From DATCHW01 sp963806045 (GTDB lineage Bacteria > Bacteroidota > Ignavibacteria > Tepidaquicellales > Tepidaquicellaceae), in NCBI GenBank assembly GCA_963806045.1, contig CAWDWP010000015.1, positions 186,001 through 250,000 on the forward strand: a stretch of 64,000 nucleotides of DNA. Reading direction: 5' to 3'. A program made the position numbers and the translations under genes. The stretch's first letter is position 1. Every line of letters starts with the position of its first letter. The notes beneath the pieces were generated by a model. That model was not told where the DNA came from and made no database searches. It saw nothing but the letters and a program-made list of their open reading frames with translations. Positions 52,312 to 62,200 of this stretch are shown here, piece after piece.

Positions 52312-54324
52312 TTATAAGCCGGCTACGTTTTTTTCGTCAACGGTGGGAGCTTCGGTTTCTGAAGTCTTCGGCTGACCCGAGCCGTTATTGTTCTGACCAT
52401 TTTTATCAATAGGAGGCAATTCCTCTCCTCTCAACACTTTACTGATTTCATCTGAATCAAGAATTTCTCTTTCCAGAAGCACTGTTGATAACCTGTGTAA
52501 TGCGTCTATATGATCTTTTAATATCTTTTCTGCTTTATCCATTCCCGTCTGAACAATTTTCTTGATTTCATCATCTATAAGAATTTGCGTTTCGTCGCTG
52601 TAATTTTTATGCTCATATAGTTCTTTCCCAAGAAATACTTCTTCCTGTTTATTACCATATGTAATAGGTCCAAGTTTTTCACTCATTCCGAATTCGCAGA
52701 CCATTTTTCTTGCAATATTTGTTGACCTCTCGATATCATTGCTGGCACCAGTTGTGAACTCATTGAAAACAATCTTTTCTGCAGCGCGTCCGCCCATTGC
52801 ATATGTTATCATTGCTTCAAGATATTCTTTCGAATATGTATGCTTTTCATCCATCGGCAGATAAGTTGTAACGCCGAGTGCTCGTCCTCTTGGAATAATT
52901 GTGACTTTATGAACAGGATCCGCCTCAGGGAGAAATCTTGCAACAAGAACGTGTCCGCTTTCGTGATAAGAAGTTGTTTTCTTTTCCTTATCTGAAATTA
53001 TAAGGCTCCTTCTTTCAGTGCCCATTAATACTTTGTCTTTGGCATTTTCCATATCTATCATTGTGACGACATCAGAACTCTTTCTAGCGGCGAGCAAGGC
53101 GGCTTCATTTACAAGATTTGCAAGGTCAGCTCCGGAAAATCCCGGAGTGCCTTTAGCAATTACATCTATTTTCACATCGGGTGAAAGCGGTATTCTTCTT
53201 GTATGCACTTTCAGTATTCCTTCTCTTCCTTTAACATCAGGCCTGTCAACAACAACCTGCCTGTCAAATCTACCCGGTCTAAGCAAGGCAGGATCTAATA
53301 TGTCAGGACGATTAGTAGCTGCGATTATAATAACTCCATTGTTTTGCTCAAAACCATCCATCTCAATCAATAATTGATTCAATGTTTGTTCCCTCTCATC
53401 GTGACCGCCGCCTACTCCGGCACCTCGGTGTCTTCCAACAGCATCAATTTCATCTATAAAGATAATGCAAGGAGCATTTTTCTTTCCCTGGTCAAATAAA
53501 TCCCTGACCCGGGAAGCACCCACGCCGACGAACATTTCAACGAAGTCTGCTCCGCTGATGGAAAAGAATGGTACACCTGCTTCGCCCGCTACTGCCCGTG
53601 CAAGCAATGTTTTGCCGGTTCCCGGAGGTCCTAATAAAAGAACGCCTCTCGGAATTTTTCCGCCGAGTCTTTGAAATTTTGCGGGAGTTTTAAGGAACTC
53701 GATAATTTCCTGCAATTCTACTTTCGCTTCATCGGTCCCCGCTACATCATTGAACGTAACTTTTACTGCAGTTTCATTCAGCATTTTTGCTTTGGATTTT
53801 CCGAATGAGAAAATTCCCTTGCCGCCGCCGGAATTTCCCTGCATTCGTCTTAATATCACAATCCAGAAAACAAAAATCAGAATCCAGGGGAGTGCATTCA
53901 GAAGAATTGAAACCCAGCCGCCTGAATCAGGCTCCACTTTATAGTTTGGGATATTTTCATCCCAGGATTTTATCAAATTTTCATCTGTATTTGTGTATGG
54001 AAGGTATAGGCTGAAATTTGTAACTGTGACTTTTTTTCCTTCTTTTTCAAGTTCTTCGGGATTATTCAGAATTCCAAGAAATTCATAGTTATTATCAGCT
54101 TTCTTCAGAATTGTGGCACTTTTTATCTTCTTATCGGAGAGCAGTTTTCTGTATTGGCTTACATTTATTTCAGTATATTTTGTATCTGACCCTTTAGTAT
54201 AAATCATCAGCAGGAAGAAGCCGATCAAAATGACGCTCCAACCAAGCACAATTTTTGTTACACGGTTCCAGTCAAAATCATCTTTTTTCTTCTGTTGAGG
54301 GTCTTTATTTTTGTTCTGATTCAT
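52312..54324 (-). CDS. ftsH: ATP-dependent zinc metalloprotease FtsH
   Basis: 670 aa. Two N-terminal membrane helices (VILGFFLLMI region and ILLNALPWILIFVFWIVIL) with a periplasmic segment, AAA+ domain with GPPGTGKT (about 232-239), IIFIDEIDAVG and TNRPDILDPALLRPGRFDR (SRH), and the zinc protease motif HESGH at about residues 454-458 with the third ligand Asp downstream. Degrades membrane and regulatory proteins. Follows hpt on the same strand after 61 bases. Confidence 0.98.
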   Translation of the reverse strand: MNQNKNKDPQQKKKDDFDWNRVTKIVLGWSVILIGFFLLMIYTKGSDTKYTEINVSQYRKLLSDKKIKSATILKKADNNYEFLGILNNPEELEKEGKKVTVTNFSLYLPYTNTDENLIKSWDENIPNYKVEPDSGGWVSILLNALPWILIFVFWIVILRRMQGNSGGGKGIFSFGKSKAKMLNETAVKVTFNDVAGTDEAKVELQEIIEFLKTPAKFQRLGGKIPRGVLLLGPPGTGKTLLARAVAGEAGVPFFSISGADFVEMFVGVGASRVRDLFDQGKKNAPCIIFIDEIDAVGRHRGAGVGGGHDEREQTLNQLLIEMDGFEQNNGVIIIAATNRPDILDPALLRPGRFDRQVVVDRPDVKGREGILKVHTRRIPLSPDVKIDVIAKGTPGFSGADLANLVNEAALLAARKSSDVVTMIDMENAKDKVLMGTERRSLIISDKEKKTTSYHESGHVLVARFLPEADPVHKVTIIPRGRALGVTTYLPMDEKHTYSKEYLEAMITYAMGGRAAEKIVFNEFTTGASNDIERSTNIARKMVCEFGMSEKLGPITYGNKQEEVFLGKELYEHKNYSDETQILIDDEIKKIVQTGMDKAEKILKDHIDALHRLSTVLLEREILDSDEISKVLRGEELPPIDKNGQNNNGSGQPKTSETEAPTVDEKNVAGL

Positions 54325-54385
54325 TTTTACAAACTCATTAATTTCTTAAATTTAACTCATTTATTATATAAAATCGTTCTAAATA

Positions 54386-54889
54386 TTATAACACATAGAT
54401 TCCTTTTAAATTCCTGTACTTCTGCGCATGGTCTAACCCATATCCAACCACAAATTCATTCTCAATTTCAAATCCAATATAGTCAATTTCGAAATCCAGA
54501 TTTGATACATTTTTTTTGAATAATAATGCTACAATTTTCAGAGATTTGGGTTTTTCCTTTTCAACCAGTGTCCGCATATATTTTATTGACAACCCTGAAT
54601 CTATGATATCCTCTACAAGAACTATATCCCTGCCTTCAATCTGGCAATTAAGTTCTTTTAAAATTTTTATATTGCCCGAGGAAATTTGATTATCACCATA
54701 ACTTGAAAGCTTCATAAAATCTATTTCACAGTCAACGCTGATTTCCCTGATAAGGTCCGAAAGGAATATAAAAGACCCATTCAGAATACCTATAAAAATA
54801 GGGGTTTTTCCTTCATAATCCCTATTTAGTCTATCTGCAAGTTCTTTAACTTTATCTTTGATACTGGATTCTGTTATAAAAGGTTTCAA
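54386..54889 (-). CDS. hpt: Hypoxanthine phosphoribosyltransferase
   Basis: 167 aa. PRPP-binding motif IVLVEDIIDSGLSIKYM, N-terminal FIGILNGSFIFLSDLIR, and C-terminal DYIGFEIENEFVVGYGLDHAQKYRNL. Converts hypoxanthine/guanine plus PRPP to IMP/GMP. Its presence provides purine salvage, which matters if purM is truly broken. Transcribed after rpsU but separated by a terminator. Confidence 0.96.
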   Translation of the reverse strand: MKPFITESSIKDKVKELADRLNRDYEGKTPIFIGILNGSFIFLSDLIREISVDCEIDFMKLSSYGDNQISSGNIKILKELNCQIEGRDIVLVEDIIDSGLSIKYMRTLVEKEKPKSLKIVALLFKKNVSNLDFEIDYIGFEIENEFVVGYGLDHAQKYRNLKGIYVL

Positions 54890-54955
54890 TTTTTTTAGAG
54901 TCTTTAAGTTTAAAATTTTATGACTTTATATTTTAGGGTTGGTTTCTATAAATAT

Positions 54956-54989
54956 AAAAACCCACTAGAGTATATAAAATCTCCGTGGG
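54956..54989 (-). terminator. Terminator downstream of rpsU
   Basis: Minus strand ACCCAC (54989-54984) with GTGGGT (54965-54960), plus an inner GAGA/TCTC extension, followed by a T run. Separates rpsU from hpt. Confidence 0.8.
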
Positions 54990-55011
54990 TATTCATGAAA
55001 AAACTGTTTGA

Positions 55012-55209
55012 TTAAATATTTTCTTCGTCTATGATTCTTCTGGTCTTACGAATTGCACGGTCCTGATCCATTTTCTTCTCGACTGAAGGCTTTACAAAAA
55101 ATTGTCTTCTCCTGAATTCTTTCAGAACCCCGGATTTTTCATATTTCTTTTTGAACCTTTTAAGCGCCTTGTCAATAGATTCCCCGTCTTGTACGACTAC
55201 TTTAATCAA
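55012..55209 (-). CDS. rpsU: Ribosomal protein bS21
   Basis: 65 aa, MIKVVVQDGESIDKALKRFKKKYEK followed by GVLKEFRRRQFFVKPSVEKK: the bS21 family. Small-subunit protein near the anti-Shine-Dalgarno region. Lineages of Bacteroidetes often show weak SD use. Monocistronic with own terminator. Confidence 0.96.
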   Translation of the reverse strand: MIKVVVQDGESIDKALKRFKKKYEKSGVLKEFRRRQFFVKPSVEKKMDQDRAIRKTRRIIDEENI

Positions 55210-55309
55210 AAAAATTACCTCTTTCGGTCTTTATAAAATTATAAAAGGTAAATTTAATATTATTTATATTATAATTCAACAGGAAAATATATCCTCAGAA
55301 TAGTCAAAA

Positions 55310-55338
55310 ACTACACAAGTTTTAGAGACTTTTGAAGT
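55310..55338. repeat. Degenerate ACTACAAAAGT palindrome
   Basis: ACTACACAAGTTTTAGAGACTTTTGAAGT: arms related to those at 44058-44147 but with several mismatches, between rpsU and the TPR gene. Confidence 0.5.
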
Positions 55339-55362
55339 CTTAACCCAATAGAAATGAGATTC

Positions 55363-56499
55363 TTAGTTATACCTGTTTGTTTTATATCCTTCGGCTGTTT
55401 TGCGCGAGCCATTGAAGTCTTTCATTGAAATTACCTTATCATAATAGTAATCCGCTTTTCCCCTGTCACCTTTTTTATCATACATCCACCCGAGCATAAG
55501 GTAAGTATAAACACCTATTTGTGAATCATTATTATCCAATGATTTTGTTAATTCCTCACACACAAAAAGATATGGCTCAGCTTCTAATATTCTGCCTAAT
55601 CTTTGATAGCAAAGGGCTATGTAATAATTTCCTTCACGTTTTGAATTTAATGATGTATATCCGGGGAGATTCTGACTAAATTTATTTACATATATTTTCC
55701 ATAAATCAAGCGCGAGGTCAAATTTGTAATTAATAGTATAACTGCGGGCAAGATACTTTTCGAATATGGGATTTTCAGGATAATCATTATATAAACTAAC
55801 TGAAATTGTTTCGGCTTCGCTGGAATTTTGCTCATAATTCAAATCGATTCTTGCAAGAGCATTTCTTGCTTCTATTTTGGAATATTTTGAGTTTTCGGAA
55901 GCCTCTTTTAGCTGGAGCAATCCTTTACCTTTATCGCCTTTCGGGAAAAGTATTGTAAGAGGTTTAAGAATCGGTTTTTCCTCCGGAATTTTATCTGCAT
56001 AGTAATTATAGACTCCAACACCAAATAAAGCATCTTTATTATCCGGATATAATTCGAGCACATTCATTAGAAGATTCAGAGACTTTTTCCCGTCCTCAGC
56101 CGATTTAAGATAACTCTCCCTCATAGCTTTTAATAATCCTCTATAACCCAGCGCACCGCCTTTAAATAAGAGTGCATCAGCATCTCGTTCATTTTTATCG
56201 AGAATATTATCGCAAACTTCTATTACTTTATCAACTTTTGAATAAAAATTATCATCATTTGACTGGTCGCTGAAATCAAGATTTATTTTCCACCATTCCA
56301 AGAGTGTCTGTCCGAAATAGCCCAATGGATTTGCAGGTTCTGAATTAATAAATCCGTTGAATATGATATTGGCAGAGTCATATTTCAAATGATAAATAAA
56401 TCCAAGTCCTGACTGGATTTTCTCATCTGTGATTTGCGACCGGAGACCCAAAACAGGAAGAAAATAAATTAATAATATCAGGGATAAGATTTTTTTCAT
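55363..56499 (-). CDS. Exported tetratricopeptide-repeat protein
   Basis: 378 aa. Signal peptide (KILSLILLIYFLPVLGLRSQ) and then helical TPR-like repeats: ALLFKGGALGYRGLLK, DALFGVGVYNYY, YYIALCYQRLGRILEAEPYLF, YTYLMLGWMYDKKGDRGKADYYYDKVI. Likely periplasmic scaffold of unknown partner. Ends the run beginning with the YihY gene; 4 bases after the phosphatase gene. Confidence 0.85.
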   Translation of the reverse strand: MKKILSLILLIYFLPVLGLRSQITDEKIQSGLGFIYHLKYDSANIIFNGFINSEPANPLGYFGQTLLEWWKINLDFSDQSNDDNFYSKVDKVIEVCDNILDKNERDADALLFKGGALGYRGLLKAMRESYLKSAEDGKKSLNLLMNVLELYPDNKDALFGVGVYNYYADKIPEEKPILKPLTILFPKGDKGKGLLQLKEASENSKYSKIEARNALARIDLNYEQNSSEAETISVSLYNDYPENPIFEKYLARSYTINYKFDLALDLWKIYVNKFSQNLPGYTSLNSKREGNYYIALCYQRLGRILEAEPYLFVCEELTKSLDNNDSQIGVYTYLMLGWMYDKKGDRGKADYYYDKVISMKDFNGSRKTAEGYKTNRYN

Positions 56500-56503
56500 A
56501 TCT

Positions 56504-57757
56504 TCATTTTACTCTTTTAATTGCTACCAGAGTTTTATCGTCGGAATACCTGCCGTTTGAAGAAAATCTCTGGACATCCTCAATAATTTTTTCACAAATC
56601 TCTTTTGGCTGAAGATTTCTGCTGTTAATCAAAACTTTTTTCAATCTTTCTTCGCCGTAAAACTCAAAATTATTATTCGCTGCTTCTACAATACCATCAG
56701 TATAAAGCAAAGCAACGTCATTTATATCCAGATTAAAACTATCAGTAGTGTATGCGGAATTTGGTGATGGACCAAGCACGGAGCCGGTGGTTTCGAGAAT
56801 TTCTGTTTCAGCGGTTTTTGACCTCAGTACAAGAGGAAGGTTGTGCCCTGCATTTACATACATACAGAGCCCTTTTTTATCTTTATAAAGTTCGCAGTAA
56901 AATAAAGTTACAAACCTGTCAAAAGGAAAAACATCATAGACAAGATTATTTACTTTTTTGATAAGCGATGTCATACTTGCATCATATTCCACACCCATCT
57001 TAAGTGCACCGGAAACATATAAAGCCTGGGCAGCAGCTGAAACACCTTTGGATGCCGCATCCCCTATAACCACGACCAGCTTATAATCACCCGAGGTCGG
57101 GAGATAATCGAAAAAATCACCTCCGACAATTTTTTCCGGAACCGAAATTCCGAATATTTCATAGTTGCCAAATTCGAGAGAATGCTCCGGAAGAATTGAT
57201 TTCTGAATTTCGCTTGCTTTTTCAAGTTCGACGATGCTTTCCTTTTCCCGCTTTTCAATTTTCCTGGAACGGATAATAGAACTGAGCGTAACGCTTATTA
57301 TGTTCAGTGTATTCAGGAACTCTTCATCCTGAGCATTGCCGTTGAAAGCTAAAAGGTAATGATAGAGATAAATAAATTCATTTGTTTTCCGGTCTTTTAC
57401 TTTAAATCTTTCACCAACTCCTGTAGCGGAATAATGTTTAATCCCTTTATCAAGCAGATGTCTGTCGGTTTCAACAGACATTACTGTACGTCTTTTTCCA
57501 AATCCTTTGAATACATCATAATCATCAATTCTTATTTCATAATTTTTCTTGATTCTATCAACCTCCCCAATTTGGTCAATAATTCTGTATCCGTTTTTTT
57601 TAGCATTCAACTTCCAGAGTCGTCCGCCGGTAATATTTATATCTTCATAGTTGATAGTCTGCTGCATAACATATGCAAGCAAGTCTTCAACTTTATTAAA
57701 TTTAGGAGCTTCTTTGATAAAATTATCTATTGTTCGATATAATTTTCTTTGTTCCAT
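56504..57757 (-). CDS. SpoIIE/RsbU-type PP2C serine phosphatase
   Basis: 417 aa. N-terminal GAF-like sensory part (residues about 20-170), a coiled linker (REKESIVELEKASEIQKSILPEH) and a PP2C-like SpoIIE domain: VGGDFFDYLP with the metal Asp pair, GDAASKGVSAA, LLYTDGIVEAANN and SDDKTLVAIK. Such phosphatases act on anti-sigma-factor antagonists in partner switching. No partner genes are nearby. Starts inside the 3' end of the YihY gene (35-base overlap). Confidence 0.92.
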   Translation of the reverse strand: MEQRKLYRTIDNFIKEAPKFNKVEDLLAYVMQQTINYEDINITGGRLWKLNAKKNGYRIIDQIGEVDRIKKNYEIRIDDYDVFKGFGKRRTVMSVETDRHLLDKGIKHYSATGVGERFKVKDRKTNEFIYLYHYLLAFNGNAQDEEFLNTLNIISVTLSSIIRSRKIEKREKESIVELEKASEIQKSILPEHSLEFGNYEIFGISVPEKIVGGDFFDYLPTSGDYKLVVVIGDAASKGVSAAAQALYVSGALKMGVEYDASMTSLIKKVNNLVYDVFPFDRFVTLFYCELYKDKKGLCMYVNAGHNLPLVLRSKTAETEILETTGSVLGPSPNSAYTTDSFNLDINDVALLYTDGIVEAANNNFEFYGEERLKKVLINSRNLQPKEICEKIIEDVQRFSSNGRYSDDKTLVAIKRVK

Positions 57758-58676
57758 ATTTTTTTATATTAGCTGGAATAACTTTAAGATTATGACGGTC
57801 CAAATATATTTTCCCCAATGACGCAGACGTAACATATATTATCGATATAACATATACCCATAATAAATTAATTACTATTACCGCATAAGCACCGTATATC
57901 TGTGTATAATTTGATAAATTAAATATATATAAGTTAAAGAAAAACTTAGAAATTTCAAAAAATATTGTTGCAATTATAGCGGAAAACAAGGACGATTTCT
58001 TAGGAAATTTATTATTCGGAACAACTTCGAACAAAATATAAAACATTGCTAAGGAGGTAAAGAAGGGAATGATAATAGATATAGATTTTTTCATAATCGG
58101 AAAGTCATATCCGATACCAAATAAATCGAGAGTATATTTCTGTATAATATGAACCATAGATGTGACACCCGTCGAAATGATGAATAAAGCGAGTGTGATG
58201 AAAATAAGAATGAAATCCCTGACCTTGCCGTAGAAGAAATTATAGCTCTCTTCTATCCTGTAAATTTTAACTAATGCATCCCTCATCGCGCTGAACAGTC
58301 CGCTCATTGTCCACATTAAACCAACAATACCAATGGCACCGGTGATAAAAGTATTATTGGAAATTATATTTGCCTGGTCTAATAATTGACCTATGAGGGA
58401 TTCTTTAATATCGTGCGGTAGAGGAATAACCTGATTCAGATAGTGGCTAAGAGCCTTATAAGTATCCGGATATCCAAGATAAATCCCAACAATGGTAAAT
58501 AAAATAAGTATAAAAGGAATAAAGCAAAGCACAACATTAAAAGCAATTCCTGAAGATAGAAGAAACAGGTAATCTCTATCGAACATTTTGTAAAGAGTTT
58601 TAACATAAATCCAGACTGTACTCAGAATTTCTTTAGGATTAATACTTCTTAATTTTTTAACCTTTTTACGAACCAT
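57723..58676 (-). CDS. YihY/BrkB-family membrane protein
   Basis: 317 aa with about six helices. Family marks: DRDYLFLLSSGIAFNVVLCFIPFILIL, the central TGAIGIVGLMWTMSGLFSAMRDALVKIYRIEE, and a late IYGAYAVIVINLLWVYVISIIYVTSASLGKIYL. Once annotated as RNase BN; now an inner-membrane protein of unsettled function, possibly a lipid flippase-like role. First gene of a leftward three-gene operon with the SpoIIE phosphatase and the TPR protein. Confidence 0.9.
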   Translation of the reverse strand: MVRKKVKKLRSINPKEILSTVWIYVKTLYKMFDRDYLFLLSSGIAFNVVLCFIPFILILFTIVGIYLGYPDTYKALSHYLNQVIPLPHDIKESLIGQLLDQANIISNNTFITGAIGIVGLMWTMSGLFSAMRDALVKIYRIEESYNFFYGKVRDFILIFITLALFIISTGVTSMVHIIQKYTLDLFGIGYDFPIMKKSISIIIPFFTSLAMFYILFEVVPNNKFPKKSSLFSAIIATIFFEISKFFFNLYIFNLSNYTQIYGAYAVIVINLLWVYVISIIYVTSASLGKIYLDRHNLKVIPANIKKYGTKKIISNNR

Positions 58677-59290
58677 TCTAATATCTTTTCACTAATATTT
58701 TCAATACTTCTTTCAATATACCTTTTTAAATCCTGAATCGAATTTAAGATAATAATTTTCAGTAACTAATATAATTGTATTCTCAAATATCAAATTAGAG
58801 TCCTCTGTCAGAATTGTTTAGATTTTCATATCTCAATATAATTATGATATGGACTTATTTAAAGGAAAAAAAGAGAAGAACTGATTCGGTAAAATAAATT
58901 AAATATTGTAAATAATAAAAAGTAATTTTAAACATATTTACACTTCTCATTTTGAAAATTATTAATCTCATTATGAGAAATTTTTTCGCACAATTCCTTA
59001 ATTTTGGCTGTAATTTTTAGGTTATTAATGGCACTTAGATTGCAGTAATATATGAGTGGGGAGTTACAATATATACAAAAAATAAATGCCCGGGAAATGA
59101 GGAAGTAACCGGGCATTAGTGTTTTTCAGCCTTCAATCAGAAGGTGACTTTATTAGTAAGTTAGTAAATGGAGTAACGCAAACTCCACATACGATGTACT
59201 CGAAAGACGCCACATCACGAAACTTATTTTTCCTTATTTCATTACCCCTGTCTAGTCAAACAGGTCAATTATACGACTGAAATTATTAAT
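58677..59290. other. 614-bp gene-free region
   Basis: AT-rich promoter region of the YihY operon on its left part (58680-58900). It contains a terminator at 59085-59117 and, between 59128 and 59285, short inverted repeats (GGAGT/AACTCC at 59169 and CCTGT/AACAGG at 59248) that may belong to a 3' UTR or small RNA. A 62-codon open frame at 58928-59116 is too low in quality to call. Confidence 0.5.
59085..59117 (-). terminator. Intrinsic terminator downstream of the dockerin gene
   Basis: AATGCCCGG (59085-59093) and CCGGGCATT (59109-59117) form a 9-bp GC-rich stem; on the minus strand the sequence continues TATTTTTTG. It ends about 175 bases past the dockerin gene stop, making a long 3' UTR. Confidence 0.75.
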
Positions 59291-62200
59291 TTATTTATTA
59301 TTAATTTTCTTTACCTTCGACCCGTCAAGATTCAGATCAAATGTGCCGTTCTTGTTATTTCCCTTTTTATTTTGTTTTACTCCTTCTTTCGGATTTGCAG
59401 CAAGTGCTGGTTTTTGTACCGAAAGGTTCCTGTTATTCCATGCAATCGAACGGTCGAGTGCATCTACGACTCCGTCTCCGTTTAAATCTGTTACATAAAC
59501 TCCGCTGAGATTCCTGTCATTCCAGCATGCTGACCTGTCAAGCGCATCCACGCTACCATCTTGATTTGCATCGCCGCTGATTATGCACCATTTATTTGTG
59601 ACAAAAACCATATTATTGCCAAACGCTTTTGTTGCAAAATCTGTAAAGTCGTAATTTAATGTATTACCGCTGAATGTTTGAGGTGTTGCACTCCAGGTTT
59701 CCAGTCCGTTATCAGATTTTAAAACAATATAATAAGGAGTTCCATTTACTGCAGTTGTGTATATAGGATTACCTGCTCCTGATGAATTTAAAAGAACTGT
59801 CTTGGATTCAACTAAAGCATAAGGTGTAGTTGAATTATGTAATTCAACTGTAACATTTTTAGGAACCATTGTTGACCCATTATAATTTCCGGAAAATAAT
59901 GCGGTGAGTGCAAAATTATACAGAACTGAACCTATAACAGAATTTTTATTACCAACAATAAACGGTGAGAAGTTAGATATAAATACGTTACTTGTAATGG
60001 TGTAAAGACTGTTTACCGGACCCGATATGCTCCCGCTATAGACCGTATAAGCTGCATTAAAGCGACCTATATCATAATCATTTGGAATTAAAGCGGGATT
60101 AAACCCGCTCCCAAAATCTGCAGGACCAAACTGAAACTGAACAGTTGCATTTGAACCGCCCTGCGTTGTTTCTGTAATAGTCCATTCTTTCTGAATTACT
60201 TCTGTTGGTTTATTAGGCGGATTTGTAATTGAATTGGATACTCTTACTGCAAATACATCGGTAGTCGAAGCATTATCAAGCTGAATATTAACAGGATTAT
60301 AAGCACTGCCTGTAGGACCTACAGGGAATTGAACGTACGAGTTATTATTTAATACATTTTGCTTTAGCGTACCTGATCCGTTGGTTACAATGAATCTTGC
60401 TGAACTTGCTCCCGTTACATAACCACCCACTATAAAATTATTTCCAAGAGTAACATTACCGTTGGAGAGATTTAGCGCAATTGTTACTGTGAGCGTGCGG
60501 GGTGAAACATTATCGAATTGTAATACCCCCTTATCAATTATAATCTGACAGGTATAATTATTATTTATAGTTACGGTATGCGCCGGGGAAATAAGGACTT
60601 TTTCAGTCGTGGATGGAGTAACTGCATCTGCCCAAACTGCAGTACTGTTCCAGTTTCCTGTTGCAACTGAAACCAGCCAGTCGCTAATGATATAGTTATT
60701 AGTAATTGATGTCTGAGCATTAGTCAGATTAACGGCAATAGTTTTATAATCTGTTTTACTTTGAGAAGTACCACCTGTACCGGGAACAACATCAACCGAA
60801 TGTTTTCCTGATGGAGGAGTAAACACAATGCTATAATTTGTAGCGGTTTCAAGATACCCGAAATTATAATTACCTGATGCATCTGTAAGCGCAGTATTTA
60901 AAACAGTTGTCCCCTGCTTTAATGTAACAGTAACACCGGCATAAGGTGCTCTGTCGCCTGTAGTCGATACATCACCATCATTATCATTCAAAACTTGCCC
61001 TGCTATCTGACCATATGTATAACTCAATTGTGTGATCCAGGTTCCGAAAATACCTGCAGATTTATTATACTGACCTGAATACCAGGCATAAGACATTCCC
61101 GGGTTCTTTACAGATTCATCCATATCTATGCCTGTATAATCTCCCCACCTATTATAATTCATAACAGCTAACCCTGCTTTAGCAAGCACGCTTGATTGTA
61201 TAGAAGCATCCCCTCTTCTTTTTCCTGTTACATAAGAAGAAGCGAACTCAGTTGAGCTAGACCTTCCAAAGCCCATAAACATCGTTCCTACGGAATCCAC
61301 ACACACCATAGGATAATAATAGAAAGTACTTGCTGCACCATAAGTTTCATCTGTTAAAGGAGTAGTGTTCAGAGGGTTAACCTGAATTCTTAAATACCTT
61401 ATTGCAGAAACACTTCCGCCGATATTTACTCCCATATGGAATGCAATATTGAGAATATTATTTCTAACGAAGAAATCCGGAGTTCTGCTGTCACCCGTAT
61501 TAACTGTGACCGCAGCGCTTCCTCCGGGAGCATCGGGGGGTAATCCATAAGAACTAACGCTAATATTTGTAGCAGAAGAAAGAACAGGTGCAGCCGGTGT
61601 ACCGGTTATTTTTCTGAATTCGACAGTAGTCCCACCATTCCACAATGTTGCCAATGTATAAATATCATTTCCTGAACTCATATTCCTGCCTGGTTTAGTG
61701 ACAAATACCTGTCCGGACCAATTATAAATATCAACGTAAGTAACCGCAGCTCCTGTGTATGCTACAGCCCTATCAATAATTCTTAATTTCTGATATTGAT
61801 AAGCATTTCCGCTAAATGAAAATTGCTGTCCGCTCATAACTAATTTATCATCGCTTATACCAAGTCCCGGAAAATCAGACCAGTTACTAGACTGAGTTGT
61901 ACCGTCTTTAGTCATATCGAATTTATAAACATACCAGGTTCCCATAGCATCGGATGTTGCTGAGATAGCAAGATAGTAGCTGCAAACAGCAGGACTTGAC
62001 GTTTGGGTTTCACACAATGCTAAAAATCTTCCACGCCTATAATCATAGAAGCATTTTGCATCGAAGCCTGCTCCTTCTGCAGACGGAATATTGAAAAATA
62101 CAGATTGAGTTACACTGCTAAGAGTCGTTCCGCTTTTGTTTGTAATTTTAACAGACACATTTCCAAGTGTGAAAACATTATTTGGACCAACTGCAGGTTG

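Noticed and set aside
58928..59116. Minus-strand open frame of 62 codons
   Set aside because: Poor composition, overlaps a GC-rich terminator stem, no ribosome-binding site and no recognisable domain.
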